A stretch of DNA of 60,175 nucleotides from JBDGYE01 sp039584255 (GTDB lineage: Bacteria; Gemmatimonadota; Gemmatimonadetes; Palauibacterales; Palauibacteraceae), in contig JBDGYE010000004.1 in the NCBI GenBank assembly GCA_039584255.1, positions 1 to 60,175 of the forward strand. The letters run 5' to 3'. The notes beneath the pieces were generated by a model. It worked only from the letters and a program-made list of their open reading frames with translations, did not search any database and was not told the DNA's origin. Below, piece after piece: positions 26,138 to 34,882 of the stretch (position 1 is the stretch's first letter; every line of letters starts with the position of its first letter). The translations under genes and the position numbers were made by a program.

Positions 26138-28843
26138 GTGCGAAGGCCAAAGAACGCGGAAGGAGCCGGCTCCTTCCGAGCCGGAAAGCTGGCGCTGCTG
26201 GCGGGGGCCGCGGCAGTCATCGTGCTGGGCGGCTACCTGGCGGCGAGCGTCGCGCTCCGGGCGTATCTCGATCCGGCCAGCCTCGCCGACCGGCTGGAGC
26301 CGCGTGTCTCGGCGGCGCTGAACCGACCGATCTCCATCGGGAGCGCCAGGCTCACGATCTTTCCCCGACCATCGGTCCGTCTCTCGGCGATCCGGGTCGA
26401 GAATCTAGGCCCTTTCTCGGACTTGCCGTTGGCGACTGTCGACGAGATCCAGCTCGATCCCCGTTTGTTGCCCCTGTTTAGGCGGCGCGTCGAGGTAGAC
26501 AGAATCGTCCTCGCGAGCCCACGCATTCTGCTTCATATCGACGAGCAGGGTCGAACGAACTTCGGCGATTTCGTTCCGTCGGGGCGAGAGGATGAGGGTG
26601 CCGGCGCCTCCGCGATCTCCTTTGCCGTAAACGACTTCGAAATCAGGGACGGGCGGATCGGCTACCGCGACCTTCTGCGCGGCCGCCGAGTCCAGGTGGA
26701 CGGAATCCGCCTGCGATGGTCGGTCTCACATGAGGCCGATGAGGGCTTCCGACTGGCCGGGACGGCCGGATCCGACAGTATCAGGTTCGTCTTCCCACCG
26801 TACGTCGGGCGGGAAGTACGCGGGCTTCCTCTGGAGATCTCCGCTTCCGCGAAGGCTGGGCCGCGCTTCGACTGGATAGAGATCGACTCCGGTGAGCTGT
26901 CGGCGGAGCGCATCGGGCTCTCGCTTCGCGGGAGGGTGGACTCCCTCCGCTCGTCCCGGCGACTCGTGGATCTAGAGCTGTCGGCGGAGAGCCTGCCGCT
27001 GGTCGAGCTCACGGCCGCGATGTCTGACTCGATGAGGGAGCGATACCCGTGGGACGCCGTCGGTGAGGCCAACGTTCAGCTGACCGTCCGCGGGCCGGTG
27101 GCTCCGGGAGTAAGGCCCCACCTGAGAGGCTTTATCAGCGTTCGCGAGGCCGGACTCCGTAGTCCCGAGGGGGCGTTGCTGGAAGCGCTGGAGGGCGAGA
27201 TCCAGCTGGGCGAAGGGAGCGCGCGCCTGACACGTCTGCAGGGCAGGCTGCTGGGCGGCCAGATGAGGGCCAGTGGTCGGATGGAGCTCGACTCGATGCC
27301 GACGTGGGAGCTGGTTCTCCAGGCGCGGCCCTCACTGGAGGCGGCATCCCGGGTCGTGCCCCGGCGCTCCGACGATACCGGCGACCCTCCGCTGCGGGCA
27401 ACCGGAGATCTGGAGGTGGACGCGACGCTGTCCGGCCGCCTCGGTGAGTCCTCTTCCGCGGTGGCCTCGGGCTTCGTCCTTCTTCGCCGGGTGCGGGTGG
27501 AGGGCGGGAAGCTGCAGGTCCCGATCACCGTTCCGGAAGGGCGCGTGGATCTTACGGGCGACGCGGCCGTCTGGCGCGATCTCGCGATCGATCTCGGAGC
27601 GGATCGGGTTGTTTCCACCGGTACCCTAAGCGGTTTCCTGACGTTGCCGGGCTCGCGGGCGGATGGCCGCGTCCCGAGGGTCGCCGCTGCCGTCAGGGCA
27701 CGACGCCTCGATCTCGACGCGCTACGGGGCACTTCCCGCCAGGAGGTGGGCTACGGCCGCATCGCCTTCGCCCGCCTCGGAGGCCGCTCGCTCGCCGGCA
27801 TGAGCGCGGAGGATCTGGCCCGTGAACGAGAGATGGAGCGGCCCGACCGGCTCCCGATACAGGGGAACATTCGGCTGACGGCCGACTCGCTCCTGTCGAG
27901 CCCGTATCGGCTCTCCGACGTGAGCGCGAGGATTCACCTGTCCCCCACCGTGATCCGCATCGAGGAAGCCGTCTTCAGCGCCTACGGAGGCAGAGGCCAG
28001 GGAAGCGTGAGCGCCCAGCTCGGGGCGCAGGAGGCGGAGCCTTTCCGTCTGGAGCTCGATCTCCGGGAGGTGCGAGCCGACGAGTTTCTCGCCCAGACCT
28101 CTCCCTTGGGCGGGCTCGTACAGGGAAGTCTCTCGCTGGGTCTCACGGTGGACGGCGGCCTCGATCGTCTGCTGCTGCCCGTGCGCATCGCGCTCCAGGG
28201 AGACGGAGCCTTCGACATCCGCGACGGCCGGTTCTTGTCCGGTCCAGTGAGTGCGGGTCTCGCTTCGTTCCTCGGTGTACCCGCGCTCGACACTCTCCGC
28301 TTCGAGCGCTGGACGAGCCCGTTCGTCATTCGCGACGGTGCGGTTCGACTGCCCGACGGAAGCCTCACCTCAACCGCTCTGGCGCTACTCGTGGGTGGCG
28401 CGGTGGCCTTCGACGGTGGACTTGACCTCGGTCTCCTGATCCGGCCCGACAGCGCCGTGGCGAACTGGATCGCGTCTGGCGGCGGGGCCGCGGTTGGAGC
28501 GCTGGCCGGCTACCTGGGCAGCGGTAGCGCTGTCGAGATCGGGGTCCTCGTCGATGGAACGGCATCAGCGCCCCGATTTGCCCTCGACCCGTCGTCGTTG
28601 GAAGACGTGGCCCGGGAGGCGGCCCGCGATGCGACGGACGAGGCCACGCAGACCGGCCGCGACGAGTTGGAGCGACGCGGGCTCGATCTGATTCGCCGGA
28701 TCACCGGCGCGGACAGCGCTGCCGAGGCAGAGGCCGGCGGCGAGGCCGATTCGGCGGGATCGTCGGGACCACCGGAAGCCGGTGCCGACACCACCCCCGT
28801 TCCCGGCGACCAAGGCGGCACACGAGACCCGGAGTCGATGTGA
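26138..28843 (+). CDS. AsmA-like envelope protein
   Basis: About 901 residues from a GTG at 26138, chosen because GGAGG lies 7 bp upstream. The frame stays open much further upstream but that part is not protein-like. An N-terminal transmembrane anchor (LALLAGAAAVIVLGGYLAASVAL) precedes the AsmA N-terminal domain (NRPISIGSARLTIFPRPSVRL) and a long repetitive beta-rich region. The C-terminal AsmA_2-like part (GLVQGSLSLGLTVDGGL, LDLGLLIRPDSAV) is followed by an acidic Ala/Gly/Ser tail. Family members bridge the periplasm and help move phospholipids or control outer-membrane assembly. The next gene overlaps its stop. Confidence 0.85.
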   Translation: MRRPKNAEGAGSFRAGKLALLAGAAAVIVLGGYLAASVALRAYLDPASLADRLEPRVSAALNRPISIGSARLTIFPRPSVRLSAIRVENLGPFSDLPLATVDEIQLDPRLLPLFRRRVEVDRIVLASPRILLHIDEQGRTNFGDFVPSGREDEGAGASAISFAVNDFEIRDGRIGYRDLLRGRRVQVDGIRLRWSVSHEADEGFRLAGTAGSDSIRFVFPPYVGREVRGLPLEISASAKAGPRFDWIEIDSGELSAERIGLSLRGRVDSLRSSRRLVDLELSAESLPLVELTAAMSDSMRERYPWDAVGEANVQLTVRGPVAPGVRPHLRGFISVREAGLRSPEGALLEALEGEIQLGEGSARLTRLQGRLLGGQMRASGRMELDSMPTWELVLQARPSLEAASRVVPRRSDDTGDPPLRATGDLEVDATLSGRLGESSSAVASGFVLLRRVRVEGGKLQVPITVPEGRVDLTGDAAVWRDLAIDLGADRVVSTGTLSGFLTLPGSRADGRVPRVAAAVRARRLDLDALRGTSRQEVGYGRIAFARLGGRSLAGMSAEDLAREREMERPDRLPIQGNIRLTADSLLSSPYRLSDVSARIHLSPTVIRIEEAVFSAYGGRGQGSVSAQLGAQEAEPFRLELDLREVRADEFLAQTSPLGGLVQGSLSLGLTVDGGLDRLLLPVRIALQGDGAFDIRDGRFLSGPVSAGLASFLGVPALDTLRFERWTSPFVIRDGAVRLPDGSLTSTALALLVGGAVAFDGGLDLGLLIRPDSAVANWIASGGGAAVGALAGYLGSGSAVEIGVLVDGTASAPRFALDPSSLEDVAREAARDATDEATQTGRDELERRGLDLIRRITGADSAAEAEAGGEADSAGSSGPPEAGADTTPVPGDQGGTRDPESM

Positions 28844-29331
28844 GCGGAGCCGGGAAAGCCTTCCTCGTCGCCGTGATCCTCACGGTTCCCGGCACCGCTG
28901 GTGGGTGTATTTCCGGCCGGATCCTGAGCGGCTATCCGGGATATCCGTTTGCCAGCTTCTCCGTTCCGGCCGCGCCGGACTCGACCTTCTTCGACCTCCA
29001 GACCGTCCTGGTCGAAGAGGGCTACCCGCTGGACTACACGCATCGGAACGAGGGGTTGATCAACACTCAACCGGGTCCGGACCCGGCGAAGCCCATGTAC
29101 CTGAACATCGTCGTCGGGGATGACCCGAACCGCGAGGGATGGTCGGCCGTCTGGGTGGCGGGATACGAGGAGACGCCGGGAGGACCGAAGCGGGTCAACC
29201 CGCTGGACGACGTGCTGTGGGCCGACGTCATGGGCGTCTCCGGGCGCCTCAGCGAGCGCCTGGGTGGAACCGAGCCGCTGGGCCCCGACGAGCGCTCGGA
29301 GCGGGAGGAAAGAAAAAGGGCCGGCGAATGA
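28840..29331 (+). CDS. Small putative lipoprotein
   Basis: 163 residues starting at a GTG that overlaps the AsmA-like stop (GTGA), so the two are translationally coupled. A signal peptide ends in GTAGGC, a plausible lipobox. The mature part (SFSVPAAPDSTFFDLQTVLVEEG, then MYLNIVVGDD) is compact and ends in a charged Arg/Glu tail. The family is not recognised; a role beside the AsmA-like protein in the envelope is inferred from coupling only. Confidence 0.65.
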   Translation: MSGAGKAFLVAVILTVPGTAGGCISGRILSGYPGYPFASFSVPAAPDSTFFDLQTVLVEEGYPLDYTHRNEGLINTQPGPDPAKPMYLNIVVGDDPNREGWSAVWVAGYEETPGGPKRVNPLDDVLWADVMGVSGRLSERLGGTEPLGPDERSEREERKRAGE

Positions 29332-29340
29332 CGCCGACCC
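29313..29340 (-). terminator. Rho-independent terminator of the TonB-like gene
   Basis: On the minus strand a 9-bp stem (GGGTCGGCG with CGCCGGCCC, one G-T wobble) with a 5-nt loop is followed by TTTTTCTTTC. It sits downstream of the stop at 29372 and overlaps the last codons of the convergent lipoprotein gene. Confidence 0.75.
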
Positions 29341-29371
29341 TCGAGTCGCTACTTGGATCCGGCAGCACCGC

Positions 29372-29959
29372 TTAGAAGCTCGGACCCCTCACAACGTCGA
29401 AGTTGACCGCGCTGCGGCGGATCATTGGCGGCCGCTGCGGCTTGCAGTGCCCTCCCCCGATGCCGACGCCTACTCCACGGCCGGCCCCGATCGCCGCCAG
29501 AACCGCCACCGGTCTGTCATCGATGGGACGAAGGGGCCGCGGATTCGGGGAGGTCGAGACCAGGAAGTCGGAAACCGTCGCATAGCTCGCTGCGGGGTTC
29601 TCCGGCTGCTCCGACTGTTCCAGCCGTTCCAGGAAGACGGTGGGCTGCGCCACAGCCGAGGAAAGGGCCGCGCTAATCTGCGGAACGTTGGGAATAGCCG
29701 CGAGCTGCATGCCGCCCGGCGAGCCGCCGGCCTCCTCGGCCTCGTTCTGCCGGACCTCCACGACCTCGAGGGGTACGTCCGTTATCGTCGCATCCTCGAC
29801 CAGGTCCACCAGCTGGACGTTCGGCCTGCCCGCCTCACCGGCTACCTGTACCCGGAGCCGTCCGTACACGAAGATCACCGCGTGGGCAACCACCGAAATC
29901 GCGATGCCTATGGTCAGCACCCGCCGGTACTTTCGATCTCCGTCCGCTCGTCCGCTCAT
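29372..29959 (-). CDS. TonB-like membrane-anchored protein lacking the TonB C-terminal domain
   Basis: 195 residues from the ATG at 29959, with GGGAGAG just upstream. A single N-terminal transmembrane helix (RVLTIGIAISVVAHAVIFVYG) resembles the anchor of energy transducers, including a SVVAHA-type His position. A short Glu-rich periplasmic stretch and a Pro/Ala-rich tail follow, but the folded TonB C-terminal domain is not seen. A Cys lies in GIGGGHCKPQRPP. It may be a diverged or shortened TonB family protein; function unproven. Confidence 0.6.
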   Translation of the reverse strand: MSGRADGDRKYRRVLTIGIAISVVAHAVIFVYGRLRVQVAGEAGRPNVQLVDLVEDATITDVPLEVVEVRQNEAEEAGGSPGGMQLAAIPNVPQISAALSSAVAQPTVFLERLEQSEQPENPAASYATVSDFLVSTSPNPRPLRPIDDRPVAVLAAIGAGRGVGVGIGGGHCKPQRPPMIRRSAVNFDVVRGPSF

Positions 29960-30197
29960 AGCGTCTCTCCCACCTGACATCACCAAATCACGTCAGCGTG
30001 CGCGCCCCGACGAGCCTCGTATGGATGGCGCACTAACAGTTTACGTCCCGATCGTCTTAAGTACAAACCCGCCCGGGACCGCTGGGTTCCGGATTCGCTC
30101 CGCGGGGCCGGTGTCCCGCCGGCCGAAGCACCCGCTCACTACAATCGACTCGGGCCGGCCGGGTTCCATTCCTGCCGTTCGCTCCAGTGATCGTAAC

Positions 30198-30674
30198 TCA
30201 ATCGTCAACGGCCGCCAGATCCGTCACCGTGAAGGAGTACTCCTCGTCGGCGATCTGCTCCGAGATGTCGACCGAGGCCGACCCCGGATAGCCCAACGCC
30301 GCGTCGTAGACCACCTCGAACTGCACCGGCTTCGCGCTCAACGAGGTCTCTAGGCGGTCGAAGAGACCGTCCACCGTGGCGTACCAGGAGAGCTGGTCCG
30401 GTGGCACCGGCTCGCCGCTGCCGACGTGGAAGACGGCCACGACTTCCCCTCCCTGCACCTGAACGTCCATCGGTTCGATCGATGGGCAGAAACAGATCTC
30501 TTGGTACCTGAATCCGTAGCTGGACAGGCTCGCCCCTGTCCAGCGCGCGCGGGCCGCGTCGAGACGATCCCGTTCCTCCGAAAGAGGGTCGTCGGAGCAG
30601 GCACCCGCCGTCACGGGCAGGGCCGCCAGGCCTACCGAAAGGCAAACAACGCTTCTGAACGGCTTGCAGCGCAT
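30198..30674 (-). CDS. DUF6174-type putative lipoprotein
   Basis: 158 residues from the ATG at 30674. A signal peptide ends in VTAGAC, a lipobox. The mature part matches the DUF6174 pattern: ARWTGASLSSYGFRYQEICFC, with the paired Cys, and a strand carrying VQVQGGEVVAV, then LFDRLETSL. The family is secreted and of unknown function. It stands alone, divergent from the SRAP gene. Confidence 0.75.
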   Translation of the reverse strand: MRCKPFRSVVCLSVGLAALPVTAGACSDDPLSEERDRLDAARARWTGASLSSYGFRYQEICFCPSIEPMDVQVQGGEVVAVFHVGSGEPVPPDQLSWYATVDGLFDRLETSLSAKPVQFEVVYDAALGYPGSASVDISEQIADEEYSFTVTDLAAVDD

Positions 30675-30794
30675 CGGTCTAGTCTCCGCGGTTTGTCCCT
30701 TCCGTAAGAATAACGCCCGAGCGGCTCCGAACCAGACGGGAGGCAGCCGCGCAGGCGGAGCAGCAGAGCCTGTTCCGGTGTACATTTGTTCATC

Positions 30795-31532
30795 ATGTGT
30801 GGTCGATTCACGCTGGCGACGCCGGCAGCGGAGTGGGCGGCGCTGTTCGAGCTCGACGAAGTTCCCGATTTCGAGCCCCGCTACAATATCGCCCCCACAC
30901 AGGAGATCCCGGTCGTCCGGGCGGACCCGGAGGCGCGCCGACGAAGGCGGCGCCCGGAGACCGAGGGCGGCGGGCGGGATCGAGGTCCCGGCAGGGAGTT
31001 CGCGCTTCTGCGCTGGGGGCTGGTGCCCCACTGGACCAAGGAGCTGGGTTCCGGGCCGCCTCTGATCAACGCTCGCTCGGAGACCGTGGCCGAACGGCCG
31101 TCGTTCCGCGATTCCTACAACGAGCGGCGCTGTCTGGTCGTGGCCGATGGCTTCTACGAGTGGCAGCCGGCCGGACGCCGCAAGCAGCCCTACTGGATCG
31201 GGCTCAGAGACCGGCGTCCGTTCGCCTTTGCCGGGCTCTGGGACCAATGGCGCACGCCCGAAGGCCAGATCCTGGACAGCTGCACGATTCTAACCACGGA
31301 TACGAACGACGCTCTGCGCGACCTGCACGATCGTATGCCGGTCATCCTGGACCCGAAGGACCACGATCTGTGGCTGGACCTGGAGACGGTCCCGTGGGAG
31401 CTGGAATCGTTGCTCCGGCCCTATCCCCCCGAGCGGATCGCCTTCTTCCCCGTCTCCACGCGCGTGAACTGGGTAGACAACGACGACCCCGAGTGCGTCG
31501 AGCCGCTCGAGACGCAGACGGAGCTGTTCTGA
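30795..31532 (+). CDS. SRAP-domain protein (HMCES/YedK family)
   Basis: 245 residues. The start at 30795 is required because the catalytic Cys must be residue 2 (MCGRFTL). Other active-site features are present: RYNIAPTQ, LINARSETV, the Glu in ADGFYEWQ and the His in LHDRMPVIL. The protein crosslinks to abasic sites in single-stranded DNA to protect them from breakage. A charged Arg-rich insertion (about residues 50-70) makes it slightly longer than E. coli YedK. Confidence 0.95.
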   Translation: MCGRFTLATPAAEWAALFELDEVPDFEPRYNIAPTQEIPVVRADPEARRRRRRPETEGGGRDRGPGREFALLRWGLVPHWTKELGSGPPLINARSETVAERPSFRDSYNERRCLVVADGFYEWQPAGRRKQPYWIGLRDRRPFAFAGLWDQWRTPEGQILDSCTILTTDTNDALRDLHDRMPVILDPKDHDLWLDLETVPWELESLLRPYPPERIAFFPVSTRVNWVDNDDPECVEPLETQTELF

Positions 31533-31570
31533 GCCGCCGGGTGGCGTCTGCCCCCGGCCTGCTCCGGGCA

Positions 31571-31586
31571 TTGACTGAACGGTCAA
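31571..31586. promoter_or_regulatory. Putative TetR operator, site 1 (TTGA-N8-TCAA)
   Basis: TTGACTGAACGGTCAA, an imperfect 16-bp palindrome about 185 bp before the TetR start. It shares the TTGA-N8-TCAA frame with sites at 31656, 35281 and 41225. Its centre (GAAC) is the least conserved of the set. Confidence 0.6.
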
Positions 31587-31655
31587 TACAATTTCTGTAT
31601 CGATCCGCATGTTGTCCACCTCGCCTTCCCACTCCCACGCGCCCATCACGTTTCA

Positions 31656-31671
31656 TTGATTGATTGCTCAA
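31656..31671. promoter_or_regulatory. Putative TetR operator, site 2
   Basis: TTGATTGATTGCTCAA, same frame as the other three sites, about 100 bp before the TetR start. Closer still, at 31745-31758, lies GTTGATTATTCAAC, a related but shorter palindrome (TTGA-N4-TCAA) only 11 bp before the ATG. Together they suggest autoregulation. Confidence 0.6.
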
Positions 31672-31769
31672 CGAAAATCAAGCCGTCTCTCCTTCTCCGC
31701 CAGGCCCCTGGCGGGCCCGGCCTTGACATATCGGAGCGAACATTGTTGATTATTCAACTAAGAAAGGCT

Positions 31770-32522
31770 ATGGGAACGGATACCAGGGACCGCATTCTCG
31801 ACGTCGCGGCGCGGCTCTTCGAGGAGCAGGGCTTCGAAGGGACGGCCGTCGCTGCGATTCTGCGTGCCGCCGGAGTCAACAGCGGCAGCCTTTATCACTT
31901 CTTTCCCGGCAAGGAGGCGTTGCTGGTCGGTGTGCTGGAGCGATACGTGGATTCGCTTCAGGAAGCCGTTATCCAGCCCGCTGAGGCGGCTACCAACGAC
32001 CCGATCGAGCGCGTCTTCGCTCTCATGGACGTGTATCGGGGCAGGCTGGTTGTCTCGGACTTCGCAAGAGGATGCCCGGTTGGCAGTCTGGCCGTGGAGA
32101 CGGCCTTCGGCAGGCCCCGGGTCCAGGGATTGATCGACCAGTACTTCTCGGGCTGGGCCCGCGGGATTCGGGGATGGCTCGAGGCGGCGGGGGATCGGTT
32201 GCCGGACCACGTCGACCGCGATGCGCTCTCCAGGTTCGTGCTCACGACCATGGAAGGTGCCGTGATGCAGGCACGCGCCGCTGGCTCGATCCGGCCGTTC
32301 GATACGGCAGTAGGCCAGTTACGTGAACACCTCGAGCTTCTGGAGGAGCGCGCGGGTCACGGCATGGCTCAGCCGCCCGAGGCGCCCGAAGAATTGCGGC
32401 GGCCCGCTTCCCCCCCGGAGAGCAAAGAGGTGGAAACGGTTCCCGCCGCTGGCGACGCCGAGGAGCGGGCTCAAGATGAGATGGCCGAGGCTGGCGACCA
32501 GACGGAGTGGCGGGCCTGGTGA
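31770..32522 (+). CDS. TetR-family regulator of the microcompartment operon
   Basis: 250 residues from the ATG at 31770. An N-terminal helix-turn-helix spans about residues 7-48 (RILDVAARLFEEQGFEGT, then ILRAAGVNSGSLYHFFPGKEAL). The ligand-binding half carries GCPVGSLAVE near 101-110, a phrase shared with LmrA/YxaF-type repressors. The last 50 residues form an unusual Pro/Glu/Ala-rich tail that looks disordered. It lies 11 bp before the RpiB-like gene and is the first gene of the BMC operon. It probably represses this operon through the TTGA-N8-TCAA palindromes and is released by a pathway intermediate. Confidence 0.9.
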   Translation: MGTDTRDRILDVAARLFEEQGFEGTAVAAILRAAGVNSGSLYHFFPGKEALLVGVLERYVDSLQEAVIQPAEAATNDPIERVFALMDVYRGRLVVSDFARGCPVGSLAVETAFGRPRVQGLIDQYFSGWARGIRGWLEAAGDRLPDHVDRDALSRFVLTTMEGAVMQARAAGSIRPFDTAVGQLREHLELLEERAGHGMAQPPEAPEELRRPASPPESKEVETVPAAGDAEERAQDEMAEAGDQTEWRAW

Positions 32523-32533
32523 ACCAGGAACGG

Positions 32534-33286
32534 ATGACCGACGAGCAGAGGGTCAGAGAGATTGTCCGCCGGGTGGTCTACCGCACCCTGGGTGTCTCGA
32601 AGCGGTCCTCCGGCTCCGGCGCTTCCCGTCGTGCGGGAAGGCTGGTCACGGAGACGGACCTCCAGGGTTTGACCCCCGGCGGCGAGTTCGTCGTCCCGGC
32701 CGGGGCGTTGATCACTCCGTTGGCCCGGCAGACCGCCATGGAGAGGAACCTGACGCTGGTCGAAGGCGCCGCCGCGACCACGGGCCCGGTTGCCGGCCCC
32801 CGCGTGCCCTCGGCCGGAGTGGCGAGTGCGAAGACGGTAGCGATCGGGGCGGACCACGGGGGCTTCGAGCTCAAGGAGGCGCTGAAGGAATTCATCGGCG
32901 GGGTCGGCTATGCGGTCGCGGACTGCGGCGCGCACAGTCCCGACTCCGTGGACTACCCGGACTTCGCCCTGGCGGTGGCGCAACTCGTGGCGCAGGGCCG
33001 CGCGTGGCGCGGTATCCTGGTGGACGGCGCAGGAATCGGGTCGTGCATGGCCGCCAACAAGGTCCCGGGAGTGCGGGCGGCCATGTGCTACGACGAGGCG
33101 ACAGCAGTGAACAGCCGCGAGCACAACGACGCGAACGTGCTGACACTGGGCGCGGGCCTGATCGGGGCCGACCTGGCGAGGCGGATCGTCAGGGTCTGGC
33201 TGGAGACACCCGCCGGAGGCGGCCGTCACGCCCGCCGCGTGAGCAAGATCATGCAGATCGAGCAGCGGTTCTTGAAGAAGGGATGA
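32534..33286 (+). CDS. RpiB-like sugar-phosphate isomerase with encapsulation peptide
   Basis: 250 residues. Residues 2-20 form an amphipathic helix (DEQRVREIVRRVVYRTLG), a likely BMC encapsulation peptide, followed by a Ser/Gly/Ala linker. Residues 36-78 (VTETDL...VPAGALITPLAR...LTLVE) resemble a small module seen at the start of EutT-type BMC proteins. The RpiB/LacAB domain covers 99-250: GADHGGFELK, GAGIGSCMAANK, and REHNDANV with the catalytic His-Asn. The Cys expected in CGTGIG of E. coli RpiB is Asp164 and the Thr is Ala166, so chemistry or substrate may differ from ribose 5-phosphate isomerisation. It is the first enzyme of the operon. Confidence 0.88.
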   Translation: MTDEQRVREIVRRVVYRTLGVSKRSSGSGASRRAGRLVTETDLQGLTPGGEFVVPAGALITPLARQTAMERNLTLVEGAAATTGPVAGPRVPSAGVASAKTVAIGADHGGFELKEALKEFIGGVGYAVADCGAHSPDSVDYPDFALAVAQLVAQGRAWRGILVDGAGIGSCMAANKVPGVRAAMCYDEATAVNSREHNDANVLTLGAGLIGADLARRIVRVWLETPAGGGRHARRVSKIMQIEQRFLKKG

Positions 33287-33295
33287 TGCTGGGCG

Positions 33296-34174
33296 ATGGA
33301 GTTTGACGAGGCGACCCTCGAGCAGCTCATCGAACAGATAACCCACCAGGTTCTGGTCCTGGTGCGGGACGGGAGTGCCGGCGGTGCGGACGCCGGCGGA
33401 TCCACCGGTAGCGCGCCCGCCCTTTCTGCCCAGAACTACGTCGATCGAGTGCAGCCGGTGGTCAGCGCGGGCGCCGACCGCCTCGCGTCCACGCTGGGCG
33501 TGGCTCCAACGGATGGAAGCATGAGCCACATGATCGACCATACCCTGCTGAAGCCGGATGCCACCCAAGACCAGATCGCGCAGCTCTGCTACGAAGCGCG
33601 GAAGCACCAATTCGCCTCTGTGTGCGTGAACCCGTCGCACGTGAAGCTGTGCGCGGATCTTCTAAAGGACAGCGGCGTCGTCGTGTGTACGGTCATCGGA
33701 TTCCCTCTTGGCGCGACCTCCACCGAGACCAAGGTGTTCGAGGCCCAGCAGGCCGTTCGAGACGGTGCCGCCGAGGTGGACATGGTGAACAACGTGGGCG
33801 CGCTGAAGTCCCGCGACTACGAACTGGTGGAGCGGGACATCGCTTCGGTGGCGAGGGCCGTCCACGCCGGCGGAGCCATCCTCAAAGTGATCATCGAAGC
33901 GGCGCTCCTCACCGACGAGGAGAAGGTGGCTGGCTGCCAGCTCGCGAAGATCGCCGGCGCCGACTTCGTGAAGACCTCTACCGGTTTCGGCCCGGGCGGG
34001 GCAACCGCCGAGGACGTTGCCCTCATGCGGCGGGTCGTCGGGCCGAGGATGGGCGTCAAGGCGTCGGGGGGAATCCGCACCTATGCCGACGCGAAGAAGA
34101 TGGTCGCAGCGGGCGCCAGCCGGCTCGGAGCCAGCGCCAGCGTAAAGATCGTTCAGGGAGCGGAGTCCCGATAA
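33296..34174 (+). CDS. deoC: Deoxyribose-phosphate aldolase with encapsulation peptide
   Basis: 292 residues, about 50 longer than typical DeoC because of an N-terminal amphipathic helix (FDEATLEQLIEQITHQVL, residues 3-20) and a Gly/Ala/Ser linker to about residue 45. The class I aldolase core follows: IDHTLLKPDAT, SVCVNPSHV, EVDMVNNVGALKS (Asp162), the Schiff-base Lys226 in FVKTSTGF and Lys255 in GVKASGGIRT. All catalytic residues are intact. It cleaves 2-deoxyribose 5-phosphate to acetaldehyde and glyceraldehyde 3-phosphate. The helix predicts loading into the microcompartment, so acetaldehyde would be released inside the shell. Confidence 0.96.
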   Translation: MEFDEATLEQLIEQITHQVLVLVRDGSAGGADAGGSTGSAPALSAQNYVDRVQPVVSAGADRLASTLGVAPTDGSMSHMIDHTLLKPDATQDQIAQLCYEARKHQFASVCVNPSHVKLCADLLKDSGVVVCTVIGFPLGATSTETKVFEAQQAVRDGAAEVDMVNNVGALKSRDYELVERDIASVARAVHAGGAILKVIIEAALLTDEEKVAGCQLAKIAGADFVKTSTGFGPGGATAEDVALMRRVVGPRMGVKASGGIRTYADAKKMVAAGASRLGASASVKIVQGAESR

Positions 34175-34190
34175 CCCAAGAGGAAAGCCA

Positions 34191-34829
34191 ATGACCGTCG
34201 ATCTCCGTTCATACGTCTTTCTCGACAGCCTGCAGCCGCAGCACGCGGCCTACCTAGGCACAGTGGCGCGGGGGTTCCTCCCCCTGCCGAACGATGCGTC
34301 GCTGTGGATCGAGATCTCGCCCGGGATCGAGATCAACCGCATTACGGACATCGCCCTCAAGTCGACGCGCGTGAGGCCAGGTATGCAGATCGTCGAGCGG
34401 CTGTTCGGGCTTCTGGAGGTCCACCATGCCGAACAGTCGGAGGTCCGGGCGGCGGGCGCGGCGATTCTGGAGGCACTGGACGTCGCCGAGGCGGACCGCA
34501 TCAAGCCCCGCGTGGTGAGCAGCCAGATCATCCGGCACATCGACGCCCACCAGGTGCAGCTCGTGAACCGGATGCGCTACGGGCACATGCTGCTGGCTGG
34601 CCAGACGCTGTACGTGCTGGAGGTGGAGCCCGCCGGATACGCCGCGCTGGCGGCCAACGAAGCTGAGAAAGCGGCCCACATCAACATTCTCGACGTCCGG
34701 GCGTTCGGCAGTTTCGGGCGCGTCTACCTGGGCGGAGAGGAACGCGACATCATGGCAGGCTACGGAGCGGCTGTCGCCGCCATCGAAGGCGTCAGCGGAC
34801 GGCAGGCAGAGACGAAACGCCGCGACTAG
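34191..34829 (+). CDS. BMC-T tandem shell protein (CsoS1D-like)
   Basis: 212 residues with two BMC domains. The phrases LWIEISPGIEINRITDIALK, RPGMQIVERLFGLLEVHH, RIKPRVVSSQIIRHID and LYVLEVEPAGYAALAANEAEKAA match the CsoS1D-type trimers that stack in pairs and have a gated central pore. It would form pseudohexameric tiles of the shell and the main gate for larger metabolites. AGAGGAAAG lies just upstream and the gene follows deoC by 16 bp. Confidence 0.9.
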   Translation: MTVDLRSYVFLDSLQPQHAAYLGTVARGFLPLPNDASLWIEISPGIEINRITDIALKSTRVRPGMQIVERLFGLLEVHHAEQSEVRAAGAAILEALDVAEADRIKPRVVSSQIIRHIDAHQVQLVNRMRYGHMLLAGQTLYVLEVEPAGYAALAANEAEKAAHINILDVRAFGSFGRVYLGGEERDIMAGYGAAVAAIEGVSGRQAETKRRD

Positions 34830-34882
34830 AGGTCGCGATCCGGATACGAAGCAGTTCAACCAACCCACGTCGGGAGGCATGA

